A stretch of 64,000 bases of DNA, from NCBI RefSeq assembly GCF_003367235.1, contig NZ_QRGP01000001.1:1674001-1738000 (forward strand), given 5' to 3'. Every line of letters starts with the position of its first letter. Position 1 is the stretch's first letter. A program made the translations under genes and the position numbers. The notes beneath the pieces were generated by a model. It did not search any database and was not told the origin of the DNA. It worked only from the letters and a program-made list of their open reading frames with translations. The DNA comes from Sphingorhabdus pulchriflava. GTDB lineage: Bacteria; Pseudomonadota; Alphaproteobacteria; Sphingomonadales; Sphingomonadaceae. Of this stretch, positions 1-9,039 are shown in pieces.

Positions 1-1322
1 ATCGAATACATGTCGACAAACCGCTCGCCCAGATAGTCGCGCATAATGCTGGAGGCATGGAAACGATCGACCGCCGAGAACCAGTTGCTCGGCGGTTTGT
101 CGTCGCCCGAAGAGTCGCGATCATAGCCATTGCCGACGACAGCCGGGCCGGGATCGGTCTGGTTCGCCATGCCGTGGTGCATGCCTGCCAGTACCGCTGC
201 AACTGCCAGATAAGGATTGGCATCCGCCCCGCAAGCGCGATGCTCGACATGGCGGGTTTTGGGCGCGCCTGCCGGAATGCGGAAGGAAACGGTGCGGTTG
301 TTGACGCCCCATGTCGGTGCGACCGGCGCATAGCTGTTCGCCTTGAACCGGCGATAGCTGTTGGCATTGGGCGCGAACAGCGCAAAGCTATCCCCCACAT
401 TGGCGATCATCCCGCCAATGGCGTGACGCAGCGCATCGGTGCCTTCGGGGTCTTCGCTGGCAAAGATGTTGTTGCCATCACTATCGTTGACCGAAACGTG
501 GATGTGCATGCCGGACCCCGCCTGATCGGCAAAGGGCTTCGCCATGAAGGTGGCTTCGAGGCCGTGACGCTGCGCGGCAGCTTTCACCACACGCTTGTAC
601 ATGATCGCATCGTCGCAGGCGCGCAGCACATCGGGCTTGTAGCAAAGGGTGAGTTCAAACTGCCCCGGCGCGAATTCGGAAATCGCGCTTTCGAGCGGCA
701 GACCCTGCACATCGCAAAAGGTGTAGAGGTCATCAAGAAAGGGACGGAAATCTTCCAGCTCGCGCAGGCCATAGACCTCGACATTGCGCGGGCGATCCTT
801 GCTATAGGCGGGCGCTGCCGGACGCACCATGCCGTCGCGGCTGCGCTTGGGATCGACAAGATAGAATTCCAGCTCGACCGCAACCGCAGGCACCAGACCC
901 TGTTCGGCATAACGGTCGACCACAAGCCCCAGTACATGGCGTGGGTCAAGATCGTGCGGCGTCCCGTCAAGTTCATAGAAATCGACTAGGAATTGCGCAG
1001 CATTCTCGCCAGCCCAAGGAGTTTTCACCAACGTGCCCGGCACCGGCTTCATCGACCGGTCGGCATCCCCATCTTCCCAGACGAGGCCGGTTTCGACGGT
1101 ATCCTGACCGGTGATATCGACGACGGTGATTGAGCCAGGGAACATCCGGCCGGTTTCGTAAACCGCCAGCACCTCATGCTGGCGCAGCCGCTTTCCCCGC
1201 GGAACGCCTCCAAAATCGGTGTAAATCATCTCAATCGAGTCGATGTGCGGATTGGCCGCAAAAAAGGCTTCGGCTTCGCTCTTCGGTGCGATGACCGCCG
1301 AGGATTTGGGATGGCTGCTCAA
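1..1322 (-). CDS. Glutamine synthetase family protein, PuuA-like (partial, C-terminus outside window)
   Basis: Likely ligates glutamate to an amine, as gamma-glutamylputrescine synthetase does. About 440 codons are visible, including the glutamate-binding region (VELEFYLVD), the GSGMHIHVSV motif, and the conserved RHVEHRACGADANPYLA segment. The reading frame is open to the left edge, so the C-terminus lies outside. I chose a TTG start at 1322-1320 because GGAG at 1334-1331 lies 8 bases upstream and no ATG occurs nearby in frame. It starts 5 bases after the upstream aminotransferase stop, so it is the last visible gene of the minus-strand amine operon. It is a paralogue of the gene at 4323-5669. 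The amine substrate cannot be read from sequence. Confidence 0.88.
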   Translation of the reverse strand, partial: MSSHPKSSAVIAPKSEAEAFFAANPHIDSIEMIYTDFGGVPRGKRLRQHEVLAVYETGRMFPGSITVVDITGQDTVETGLVWEDGDADRSMKPVPGTLVKTPWAGENAAQFLVDFYELDGTPHDLDPRHVLGLVVDRYAEQGLVPAVAVELEFYLVDPKRSRDGMVRPAAPAYSKDRPRNVEVYGLRELEDFRPFLDDLYTFCDVQGLPLESAISEFAPGQFELTLCYKPDVLRACDDAIMYKRVVKAAAQRHGLEATFMAKPFADQAGSGMHIHVSVNDSDGNNIFASEDPEGTDALRHAIGGMIANVGDSFALFAPNANSYRRFKANSYAPVAPTWGVNNRTVSFRIPAGAPKTRHVEHRACGADANPYLAVAAVLAGMHHGMANQTDPGPAVVGNGYDRDSSGDDKPPSNWFSAVDRFHASSIMRDYLGERFVDMYS

Positions 1323-1327
1323 TCTAT

Positions 1328-2686
1328 TTACTCCAGAAATTCGGTAACCGCGTCGTTCAGCACATGGACCAACCGGTCAACCTGCCCCTCCTGCGTTGCC
1401 GGAGACAGCAACATCATATTGTGGAACGGCGCAAGCAAAATGCCGCGATTGGCGAGATAGAGGTGAATTGCCGCCTCCAGCCTGGGATGCATTGCTGCGC
1501 GCGCCTCGCTGCCATTGGTCGACGGCTTTTCAGCGCAGACAAATTCGACGCGCGCACCAACATTGACGACGTGCCAAGGTAACTGATGTGCGGCAATGAT
1601 GCCTTCGATACCCTTCACCAATCGCTGCGCGAGCGCCAGCATGTGGCGATAGGCCTCATGCGTGATCACCTTGCCCACCATCGCATGCATCGCCGAAATG
1701 GCGAGCGCATTGGCCGATAGCGTGGTGCCGATTCCGCTATGCCCCGATGGACGGCTGGCGTTCAATTTCGCCATCCGCTCGGCAATCTCTTCGCTGAACC
1801 CATAAACCGCTGTCGGTACGCCACCGCCGATCGACTTGCCGATCACCATCATGTCGGGCTTTGGTCCATAGGCATTGCTGTGCCCGCCATAGCCAGACGA
1901 GATTGTATGGGTCTCATCGAACACCAGGATTGTATCGGTCTCGCTGCACAGACGGCGTAGCGCTTCCAAATAGCCCGGCGCATCGCGCACCATGCCGACA
2001 TTGGTCATCACTGGCTCCGCCAACACACAGGCGATATCGCCGCGTTTCAACTCGCGTTCGAGTGCGTCGATATCATTGAATTCGATCACGCTGGTCGTCG
2101 GCAAAATGTCGTGCACCTGCCCGATCAGGCTCGCCCGCATTGTGGCTTCCCAACCAGAGGGATGGGCGCGCAGATCGACGAACACATCGTCGACCGCGCC
2201 ATGGTAGCAGCCATTGAAAATCAGGATCTTATTGCGCCCCGTTATCCCCCGGCACCAGCGGATGACCGCGCGATTGGCTTCGCTCGCGGTCGTTGTCACT
2301 TGCCAGCGCGGCAGGCCAAACATCGCGGCCAGCATTCCACCCAACTCAACACCCTTTTCGGTGGGCAGCATATAGCTGAGCCCCTCGCCCGCCTGCTTTG
2401 CCAGTGCTTCGGCCAGCGGAGCGGGCGAATGGCCGAACATGCTCGCGGTATCGCCGAGGCAGAAATCATCAAGCGTGCGGCCATCGACTGTCATCAGCAT
2501 TGCGCCTTTGGCTCCAGCGGCCACCAGCGGCACCGGGCTCGGCCAATCGAGCATCCAGTGGAAGGGTACACCCTGAAACCAGTTCGCAGCCGCTTGACAC
2601 CCTAACTCAAGGGAAATGAGGTTAGCTTTGCGAAAAGCTGCGACCTCACGCGAAGCGATCCGATCTATTACAGCGTCTGAAATCAT
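1328..2686 (-). CDS. Class III (PLP) aminotransferase, glutamate-1-semialdehyde aminomutase-like
   Basis: Pyridoxal-phosphate enzyme of 452 residues. The fold-type I hallmarks are visible: YHG at 161-163, the cofactor-binding aspartate in VFDETH (D257) and the Schiff-base lysine in GKSIGGG (K284). The sequence resembles the glutamate-1-semialdehyde aminomutase branch. Because it sits between PuuB-like and PuuA-like genes, a catabolic transaminase role on an amine-derived substrate is more likely than tetrapyrrole synthesis. The ATG overlaps the stop of the upstream oxidase by 4 bases (ATGA), which implies translational coupling. Exact substrate unknown. Confidence 0.88.
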   Translation of the reverse strand: MISDAVIDRIASREVAAFRKANLISLELGCQAAANWFQGVPFHWMLDWPSPVPLVAAGAKGAMLMTVDGRTLDDFCLGDTASMFGHSPAPLAEALAKQAGEGLSYMLPTEKGVELGGMLAAMFGLPRWQVTTTASEANRAVIRWCRGITGRNKILIFNGCYHGAVDDVFVDLRAHPSGWEATMRASLIGQVHDILPTTSVIEFNDIDALERELKRGDIACVLAEPVMTNVGMVRDAPGYLEALRRLCSETDTILVFDETHTISSGYGGHSNAYGPKPDMMVIGKSIGGGVPTAVYGFSEEIAERMAKLNASRPSGHSGIGTTLSANALAISAMHAMVGKVITHEAYRHMLALAQRLVKGIEGIIAAHQLPWHVVNVGARVEFVCAEKPSTNGSEARAAMHPRLEAAIHLYLANRGILLAPFHNMMLLSPATQEGQVDRLVHVLNDAVTEFLE

Positions 2687-3939
2687 AACCGGTCCCTTAG
2701 CGCGTACCAGAGCAATCCCAAAGTCGCGAGCGGACGGGCAAACAGCCGGCCACCCGGAAATGGTCGGCTGGGAAGTTTGTCAAAGACATCGAACCCACCC
2801 ATCGTTCCCGTGACAGCTTCAGCCAGCAGCTCTCCGGCAAGCGTCGTGACCAACGCGCCATGCCCCGAAAAGCCATGTGCGAAAAAGACGTTCCCCTTGC
2901 GCCCCAGATGCGGAAGCCGGTTCATGGTGACGCCTACCGCCCCACCCCAGGCATAGTCGATAGGCGTGTCGGCAAGCGACGGAAACACGTCGACCATATG
3001 CTTACGGACAAAGGCCGCAATATCGGCAGGTGGGGTCTGCACATATTTCTCGCCACCGCCAAAGATCAGGCGCTTGTCGGCGGAAAGGCGGAAATAGTTG
3101 AGCACAAAACGGCTATCGGCAACGGCGGCGTAGCTGGGCAATAATTGTTCTGCATCGGGCAACGGCACGGTTGCGATGTTATAGTTCATGATCGGGACTG
3201 TGAAGCCGCCCAACTCGCGGTCAATATCTTCCATCCAATTGTCCGCTGCCAACAGGATATGCTGCGCCTTTGCACTGCCCTGTTCGGCGATAATCTGATT
3301 GCCGTCGATCCGCGTTACCGGCGAATGCTCGAAAATCGTAACGCCTGCTTTCAGGGCTGCCCCTGCAAGCCCCAGCGCATAGTTCAACGGATGAAAATGC
3401 CCGCCACGGGCGTCATAAAGGCCGCCATGATAGCCGCCACCGTTGATATGCCGCCCCATCTCGTCTGGCTGAACACTCTCAGACTCCCACCCGAATTCCT
3501 TGGCCAGAAAATCGGCCTCGCGTTGCATGTCCGCAAAATGCTCTGGCTTGTAAGCCGCCTCCAGATGGCCGGATTTCAGGTCGCAGGCGATACCATGCTG
3601 CGCAATCCGGCGATGCACTCGCTCCACAGCACCATAGGCCAGATCGAAAATCGCCTGCGCCCGTTCGCGGCCAAACTCCGCGTCGATTTCGCGCATTGAC
3701 CAGCGCAGGCCGGGGATTAATTGCCCGCCATTGCGGCCAGAGGCGCCAAAGCCGATGGACTGCGCCTCGAACAACGCGACCTTCAGCCCCTTTTCCGCGC
3801 AAGCCAAGGCGGCAGAAAGCCCCGTAAATCCGCCACCGATGATCGCCACATCGAACTGACCATCTCCATTGAAAACGGGTTGCGGCTTCCATGCATTTGC
3901 GCTGGCCTGATAATAGCTGTTGTTGAGGGGATCGCTCAT
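2683..3939 (-). CDS. FAD-dependent oxidoreductase, gamma-glutamylputrescine oxidase (PuuB)-like
   Basis: DAO-type flavoprotein of 418 residues. The N-terminal dinucleotide-binding motif IIGGGFTGLSAAL (glycines 35-40) is followed by an acidic end of the second strand (LFEAQ) and the GASGRNGGQ segment typical of PuuB/OrdL oxidases. The C-terminal part has GGAVGVT and FAHGFSGHG, usual for the FAD-contacting end of this family. It would oxidise a gamma-glutamylated amine to an aldehyde. It lies in the minus-strand operon after the cupin and PuuA-like genes, and this arrangement supports the assignment better than similarity alone. Confidence 0.88.
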   Translation of the reverse strand: MSDPLNNSYYQASANAWKPQPVFNGDGQFDVAIIGGGFTGLSAALACAEKGLKVALFEAQSIGFGASGRNGGQLIPGLRWSMREIDAEFGRERAQAIFDLAYGAVERVHRRIAQHGIACDLKSGHLEAAYKPEHFADMQREADFLAKEFGWESESVQPDEMGRHINGGGYHGGLYDARGGHFHPLNYALGLAGAALKAGVTIFEHSPVTRIDGNQIIAEQGSAKAQHILLAADNWMEDIDRELGGFTVPIMNYNIATVPLPDAEQLLPSYAAVADSRFVLNYFRLSADKRLIFGGGEKYVQTPPADIAAFVRKHMVDVFPSLADTPIDYAWGGAVGVTMNRLPHLGRKGNVFFAHGFSGHGALVTTLAGELLAEAVTGTMGGFDVFDKLPSRPFPGGRLFARPLATLGLLWYALRDRL

Positions 3940-3955
3940 CGGGAATGCGACGGAC

Positions 3956-4318
3956 CTATTCGGAACCGCCCTCCCCCAAGTCGATCACATAGAGTTTTCG
4001 TACCGGCGTCAGATTTTCCCAGACACCTTCAAAGCCTGGCTCGATCACCAGATTGCCGCCTGGCCCCGCCTCCACGACCGAGCCATCATTGTTGGTCAGC
4101 CGCACATTGCCTTCCAATATCCGGCAATATTCCCATTCGGAATAGTTGACGCGCCAGGCTCCGGCCGAACAGCTCCACTCACCGAAATATTTGCGACCAT
4201 CGGCTGATTCATATGCGTTGCGGGTCTCGCCTGCCGGATTGCCGTTGACCAGCCTATCAGGCGCAGGTGCGAATTCCTCTCGTTCGGCGGTTTCAGTTTG
4301 AAAACTGCGGACCAGCAC
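3956..4318 (-). CDS. Cupin-domain protein (cupin_3/DUF861 type)
   Basis: Small single-domain cupin of 120 residues. The core contains YFGEWSCSAGAWRV, the turn EWEYCRILEGNVRL and a later PGFEGVWEN, matching the cupin_3 family that also includes EutQ-like proteins. The classic metal-binding histidines are not evident, so it may bind ligand without metal. Related cupins often accompany PuuA/PuuB operons; a regulatory or accessory role is inferred. It starts 4 bases after the PuuA-like stop codon and ends 16 bases before the PuuB-like start. Confidence 0.8.
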   Translation of the reverse strand: MLVRSFQTETAEREEFAPAPDRLVNGNPAGETRNAYESADGRKYFGEWSCSAGAWRVNYSEWEYCRILEGNVRLTNNDGSVVEAGPGGNLVIEPGFEGVWENLTPVRKLYVIDLGEGGSE

Positions 4319-4322
4319 CGGA

Positions 4323-5669
4323 TCAAACCCTCAGCAGCAAATGCTCGCGTTCCCAGCTGCTCACTACCGACTGGTAATTGAACAGCTCATAATCCTTCAC
4401 CGCGTAGAAGATCTCAAAGAAATCCTCACCCAGCAGGTTGCGGACAGGTTTGCATGCCGAAAAGCGATCGAGCGCCGCCTCAAGCGTACGCGGCAATGTG
4501 CGCGCGCGGTTGTAAGCGCTGCCGGTAATCGCCTTTGCGGGCACCATCCGGTCGACCATACCAATATAGCCGCAGACGAGCGACGCGGCCATCGCGAGAT
4601 AGGGGTTGGAGTCCGCCCCCGGCAGCCGGTTTTCAACGCGGCGATTATGCTTATCCGAAATCGGTACGCGGAAGCCGCAGGAACGGTTATCCTCACCCCA
4701 TTGAACATTGATCGGTGCCGCACTGTCGGGGCGCATGCGGCGGAAACTGTTCACATTGGGTGCCCAGAGCGGCGAGATTTGCGGCATGAACTTGACGAGA
4801 CCGGCAATATAGCTGCGGAACATCGCGCTATCCTTGCCATTGGCATTTGAAAACAGGTTCTTGCCCGTTTCAGCATCGACCACCGACTGGTGGATGTGCA
4901 TTGCGCTGCCGGGCTGCCCCGCCATCGGATTCGCCATGAAAGTCGCGTAAACCCCGTGCTGCTTCGCCACCGCACGGACGACGCGTTTGAACAGGAACAC
5001 CTGGTCGGCAAGCTTCAACGGATCGCCGTGCAGGAAGTTCACCTCCAACTGCGCGGCACCCATTTCGTGGATCATCGTGTCGATATCGAGCCCCATCAGC
5101 TCGCAATCGTCATAGATATGATCGATGATATCCTCATATTCGTTCATCGCCTCCAACCCGTAAGGCTGGCTCGCGGTCTCTGCCCGGCCACTTGAACCTG
5201 TCGGCGGTAGGAGCGGGAAGTCGGGATCGACATTCTGGCTGACGAGGTAGAATTCTACCTCGGGCGCAATGATCGGTTTCCAGCCTTTGGCGGCGTATAA
5301 CCCCAGCACTTTTTTCAGGATGGCACGCGGGGCCAATTCTACCTCGGTGCCGTCGCCATTATAGGCATCGGCAATCACAAAGGCGGTGGGCGATTTGAAG
5401 CCGGGGGCAATGCAAATCGTGTCCGGATCGGCGATCAAAATCTTGTCAGGATCCTTGTCCCAGATATCCTCGATATCTTCGGGATAGTGCCCGTCGATCG
5501 TGCAGATAAAGACGCTGCCGGGAATGCGGAGCGACTTGTCACTGACCGAGGAGAGGAATTTCTTTGCAGGCAGAACCTTGCCGCGCTGCACCCCATTAAT
5601 ATCGGGGACGATGCATTCGACTTCGTCGATTTTGTTTTCGGCGATCCAGTTCGCCAGATTGACAGACAT
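4323..5669 (-). CDS. puuA: Glutamine synthetase family protein, gamma-glutamylputrescine synthetase-like
   Basis: Full-length 448-residue member of the GS family, first gene of the minus-strand amine operon. It opens with IDEVECIVPDINGVQRGK, the family's N-terminal beta-grasp region. The active-site motifs include APEVEFYLV, GSAMHIHQSV and RRVENRLPGADSNPYLA. It would use ATP to couple glutamate to putrescine or a related amine. The ATG at 5669 has a modest upstream site (GGTG). The symbol is by family resemblance; a second copy starts at 1322, and either one may act on a different amine. Confidence 0.85.
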   Translation of the reverse strand: MSVNLANWIAENKIDEVECIVPDINGVQRGKVLPAKKFLSSVSDKSLRIPGSVFICTIDGHYPEDIEDIWDKDPDKILIADPDTICIAPGFKSPTAFVIADAYNGDGTEVELAPRAILKKVLGLYAAKGWKPIIAPEVEFYLVSQNVDPDFPLLPPTGSSGRAETASQPYGLEAMNEYEDIIDHIYDDCELMGLDIDTMIHEMGAAQLEVNFLHGDPLKLADQVFLFKRVVRAVAKQHGVYATFMANPMAGQPGSAMHIHQSVVDAETGKNLFSNANGKDSAMFRSYIAGLVKFMPQISPLWAPNVNSFRRMRPDSAAPINVQWGEDNRSCGFRVPISDKHNRRVENRLPGADSNPYLAMAASLVCGYIGMVDRMVPAKAITGSAYNRARTLPRTLEAALDRFSACKPVRNLLGEDFFEIFYAVKDYELFNYQSVVSSWEREHLLLRV

Positions 5670-5715
5670 TGTTTTTCACCGGTTTAGGGCCGGAAATGGG
5701 CCTGCCACATAAGGA

Positions 5716-5747
5716 CATGCCGGGCTTGAACAGTCAAGCCCGGCATG
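5716..5747 (-). terminator. Strong hairpin between porin and puuA-like gene
   Basis: A perfect 14-bp inverted repeat (5716-5729 with 5734-5747, core CCGGGCTTGA) with a 4-base ACAG loop. It lies 35 bases beyond the stop of the TorF porin gene and 47 bases before the PuuA-like start, both on the minus strand. It would end most porin transcripts and separate the two units. There is only a weak T-rich tail, so it may act partly as an mRNA-stabilising end. Confidence 0.7.
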
Positions 5748-5781
5748 CAAGTTGATGTCCCTCCGGAGAGAGAAATCCAGC

Positions 5782-6507
5782 TTAGAAGCCGTAGGCTACC
5801 GAAAATACAACGCCAGCTTTCGAGTCCTTGAACGCGAAGGTGGAGCGACGGTCGGTATCAACATAAGCAACACCAAGGGTGAAACCCTTAACTGCTGCAG
5901 TAGCGCCTAACGACCAGTCGAGCTTGCTGCTGCCACCGGTGAAGGCACCATCTTCAAGGCCAACCGAACCGGTAATAGTGATCGGCGAGTCCGGAATGGC
6001 GATCGCTGCGTTGGTGGCAACATAGATGTTGTCGGTGTTTCCAGTATTGTCCTGGCTGGGAACATAGCTCAATTGGCCACCGATGGTCGCAGGACCAACG
6101 GTCGTTCCCAGTTTGCCGGTGAATTCGACATAGTTGAACGATGAAACGCCGGGATACAGATAATAGGTAGCGCCAATGTCATAGGTTACAGCGTCGCCAC
6201 CTGCGAAACCTGCGTACAGATCGACTTCCACATCATCACCAGCATTTTCGGCGAGGTTCGAACCCCAAACGCCAGCGTAAAGGCCCGATTCATGCTTTAC
6301 GGTCAAATAAGGCTGAACCGCGAAATCCTTGTCCGAAAGCGAAACGCCACGGAAGCGATAGTCCGAAACGACCGCGATGCCGCCCGAAACGGTGATCGGA
6401 CCTTCGGCTTCTTCAGCGGCTTCTTCCTGCGCGAATGCAGGAGCTGCGGCCGAGATGCTGCCCAAGGCAACGCAAGCTGCGGCCAGCTTGAAAACAGTTT
6501 TACGCAT
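5782..6507 (-). CDS. TorF family putative outer-membrane porin
   Basis: Exported beta-barrel-like protein of 241 residues. A signal peptide is clear (MRKTVFKLAAACVALGSISA, cleavage near AFA-QEE). The mature part starts with a short acidic stretch and then the family hallmark VSDYRFRGVSLSDK, followed by alternating hydrophobic strands and a terminal phenylalanine (VAYGF), as expected for outer-membrane insertion. I chose the ATG at 6507 because AGAAAGG lies 7 bases upstream; an in-frame GTG at 6525 lies over that site. The position upstream of the amine operon suggests a role in solute uptake, but this is inference. Confidence 0.85.
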   Translation of the reverse strand: MRKTVFKLAAACVALGSISAAAPAFAQEEAAEEAEGPITVSGGIAVVSDYRFRGVSLSDKDFAVQPYLTVKHESGLYAGVWGSNLAENAGDDVEVDLYAGFAGGDAVTYDIGATYYLYPGVSSFNYVEFTGKLGTTVGPATIGGQLSYVPSQDNTGNTDNIYVATNAAIAIPDSPITITGSVGLEDGAFTGGSSKLDWSLGATAAVKGFTLGVAYVDTDRRSTFAFKDSKAGVVFSVAYGF

Positions 6508-6733
6508 ATTTTGACCTTTCTTCACTTAAACTCGCTGACAGTCGGCACAAAGGCCCCTGCCTCCAATATGGCTGTTCGTTCCCGCGAGTTCTGCCAGCTT
6601 CCACTTGTTATATGGTTAACGATGCTGTCAGTGTGCAGGTGCACAAAAACAGCAAAGCATCGCCGCTTCAAGCAATTTTATGTCTGCAACATTGTCCTTT
6701 TTATAAGTTGTGGCATATCGGTCACAGTTAACC

Positions 6734-6749
6734 GGCACCCATCGGTGCC
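6734..6749. promoter_or_regulatory. Short palindrome upstream of aminotransferase gene
   Basis: GGCACC-CATC-GGTGCC is a perfect 6-bp inverted repeat 17 bases upstream of the ATG at 6767 and just before the AAGGA ribosome-binding site (6754-6758). It could be an operator or a 5' leader hairpin. The rest of the 6508-6766 intergenic region is AT-rich and must hold the divergent promoters of porin and aminotransferase, but I see no convincing -35/-10 pair. Confidence 0.35.
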
Positions 6750-6766
6750 AAACAAGGACCGAATCG

Positions 6767-8077
6767 ATGCGCGAAAACGACCCTTTGGCAGCATTCTGGA
6801 TGCCCTTCACAGCGAACCGGGCGTATAAGGCACACCCGCGCCAGCTAGCAGCTGCAAAGGACATGCATTATTGGGATAGTGCCGGAAACCGCATCCTTGA
6901 TGGCACGTCCGGGCTGTGGTGCAGCAATGCCGGCCATTGCCGTGCACCAATTGTCGAGGCGATTGCCAAGACTGCCGCAACGATGGATTTCGGCCCGACC
7001 TTCCAACTAAGCCACCCTCTCGCCTTTGAGCTGGCCAGCCGCGTTGCCGAACTGATGCCCGAAGGGCTCGACCGCATCTTCTTTACCAATTCGGGAAGCG
7101 AATCGGTCGATACCGCGCTCAAAATCGCGCTCGCCGTTCAACGTTCTCGCGGACAAAGCACGCGTACGCGTCTGATTGGACGCGAGCGTGGCTATCACGG
7201 CACAGGCTTTGGCGGGATTTCGGTGGGCGGCATCGTCAACAACCGCCGCTGGTGGCAAGGGTTGCCCGGCGTCGATCATCTGCCCCACACACATGATCTG
7301 GCGCGCAACGCCTTTTCAAAGGGCTTTCCGCAGCATGGTGCGGAATTGGCGGACGACCTCGAACGGCTGGTTGCTCTGCACGGTGCAGAAACTATCGCCG
7401 CTGTCATTGTCGAGCCGATGGCGGGCTCCACCGGAGTACTCATCCCCCCCGTCGGTTATTTGCAACGACTGCGCGATATCTGCACCAAGCATGGCATCAT
7501 CCTGATCTTCGACGAAGTGATCACCGCTTATGGCCGCGTCGGCGGCGCAACCGCGAGTGGGACATGGGGCGTCACGCCCGATATCATCACCATGGCCAAG
7601 GGCCTGACCAATGCTGCCGTGCCGATGGGTGCGGTCGCGGTCAGCCGGACGATCCATGACGATGTGGTCAACAATGCAGCGGACGGCATCGAGCTTTTCC
7701 ACGGCTACACCTATTCGGGTCACCCGTTGGCCAGTGCCGCAGGTATCGCGACGCTCGATCTCTACGCGCAAGAGGGGCTGTTCGACAAAGCCGACGAACT
7801 GGGCGCCTATTGGGCCGATGCCGCGCACAGCCTTCGCGGCAAGCCCCATATCATCGACATCCGCACCATCGGACTGGTCGCCGGTATCGAACTCGAACCC
7901 CGCCCGGGAGCGCCCACGAAGCGCGCCACCGAACTCTTCCATGCCTGTTTCGACAATGGCCTATTGGTGCGTGCAACCGGCGACATCATCGCCCTCAGCC
8001 CGCCGCTGATCCTCGACAAAAGCCATATCGACGAAATGTTCGGGAAGATCGGGGAATTGCTGGAAGGGATTGATTAG
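6767..8077 (+). CDS. Omega-amino acid (beta-alanine):pyruvate aminotransferase, class III
   Basis: PLP-dependent transaminase of 436 residues, closely resembling the BauA/omega-amino acid:pyruvate family (FWMPFTANRAYK near the N-terminus, SGLWCSNAGHCR, HTHDLARN, GGIVNNRRWW). Cofactor residues are the aspartate of IFDEVITAYGR (D249) and the Schiff-base lysine of MAKGLTN (K278). It would move the omega-amino group of beta-alanine, GABA or a polyamine derivative to pyruvate, giving alanine. The ATG at 6767 is preceded by AAGGA at a good distance; upstream codons in frame look non-coding. The alanine dehydrogenase 1.5 kb downstream could regenerate pyruvate. Confidence 0.87.
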   Translation: MRENDPLAAFWMPFTANRAYKAHPRQLAAAKDMHYWDSAGNRILDGTSGLWCSNAGHCRAPIVEAIAKTAATMDFGPTFQLSHPLAFELASRVAELMPEGLDRIFFTNSGSESVDTALKIALAVQRSRGQSTRTRLIGRERGYHGTGFGGISVGGIVNNRRWWQGLPGVDHLPHTHDLARNAFSKGFPQHGAELADDLERLVALHGAETIAAVIVEPMAGSTGVLIPPVGYLQRLRDICTKHGIILIFDEVITAYGRVGGATASGTWGVTPDIITMAKGLTNAAVPMGAVAVSRTIHDDVVNNAADGIELFHGYTYSGHPLASAAGIATLDLYAQEGLFDKADELGAYWADAAHSLRGKPHIIDIRTIGLVAGIELEPRPGAPTKRATELFHACFDNGLLVRATGDIIALSPPLILDKSHIDEMFGKIGELLEGID

Positions 8078-8973
8078 CGCCGCCCGAACAGACGCCTGAA
8101 GAAGCCGGGTTTTTCCTCCTCAGCCTCGACCAGCACGCGCTGGCGCAGGCTGCTGCCTGAAAACTCCTCGGGGATCTCTTCCAAGTTTCGTTTGATGGTC
8201 ACGGCCAATTTGGCTGTTTTTGTTAGTTCAACCACCGCCGCAGATTTGGCCATATAAACCGAGCTGATTTCCGGTTTCATATTGTGCATGCCAACAAGCA
8301 CCGGCACATTCTTGCGCAAACCGAATCCTTCGATCAGCGCCTTTACTGCCTGATGGTAGCGCACCGCGCGCAGCATCGAAGCAAGGCGAAATTCGACATA
8401 GAGCAAGGGTGCTGTGTTGGCGGCCAGCCCGTTCTTTTCATCCAGTATGTGCATCTGGTCGCGGAAATAATATTGGCGTTTATGGTGCAGCAGTGCGGTG
8501 TTCAATTGGCTGAGGCCGTTGATTTCCAGATAAGCCTCCATATCCTCACCTTGCCCCCACCAGCTTTCATCCTCTTCAAGGCTGGCTGCGAGAATTTCGT
8601 CGCGCGACATTTCCGAAAAGGCCAGATGCTCGTCGCTGTAGAACATCACTTCGATCATCGGATGGTGCGTGACGCTCTTATCTTCAAACACCAGATCAGG
8701 CTCGTTCGAAATCATGATGTGGACGGCGGTGATCGGCTCACCTTCATATTGCGCGATGGAATCGCCCAATTCTTCCCATCCGGCGATATCGACGGCTTCT
8801 TCGCTGAGGTCGCGGCACAATTGACCCAGCGGCGTGTCGAGGCTCGCCAGATCCTCTTCGAGGATGGCCGAGGCGGCGTCCAGATCGCCCGCATGCACCA
8901 TGGCCTCTATGCGCTGGAAATAGGCATTCTCGGCCGCTTCATCCGCCCATGATTTTTGCAAATGATGTTCCAT
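8074..8973 (-). CDS. Conserved hypothetical protein, 299 aa
   Basis: Not recognised. An acidic soluble protein without signal peptide or membrane segment. The first third is helical and acidic (DLDAASAILEEDLASLDT). The middle has aromatic and acidic stretches (ESWWGQGEDMEAYLEI, HHKRQYYFRDQMHI). The C-terminal part contains VLVGMHNMKPEISSVYMAKS and ends with a basic FFRRLFGRR tail that could contact membrane or nucleic acid. It converges with the upstream aminotransferase, overlapping its last 4 bases. The long, uninterrupted frame with host-like codon use argues that it is a real gene. Confidence 0.7.
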   Translation of the reverse strand: MEHHLQKSWADEAAENAYFQRIEAMVHAGDLDAASAILEEDLASLDTPLGQLCRDLSEEAVDIAGWEELGDSIAQYEGEPITAVHIMISNEPDLVFEDKSVTHHPMIEVMFYSDEHLAFSEMSRDEILAASLEEDESWWGQGEDMEAYLEINGLSQLNTALLHHKRQYYFRDQMHILDEKNGLAANTAPLLYVEFRLASMLRAVRYHQAVKALIEGFGLRKNVPVLVGMHNMKPEISSVYMAKSAAVVELTKTAKLAVTIKRNLEEIPEEFSGSSLRQRVLVEAEEEKPGFFRRLFGRR

Positions 8974-9039
8974 CGGGCCCCCGCCTCAAGCAAAATACTC
9001 AGCGTCGGGGTTAGAGTGGAAAGCTTGTTATATTGTAAA

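Noticed and set aside
57-989. 310-codon plus-strand open frame at the left edge
   Set aside because: It is the antisense shadow of the PuuA-like gene; the minus strand reads a clear glutamine-synthetase protein here.
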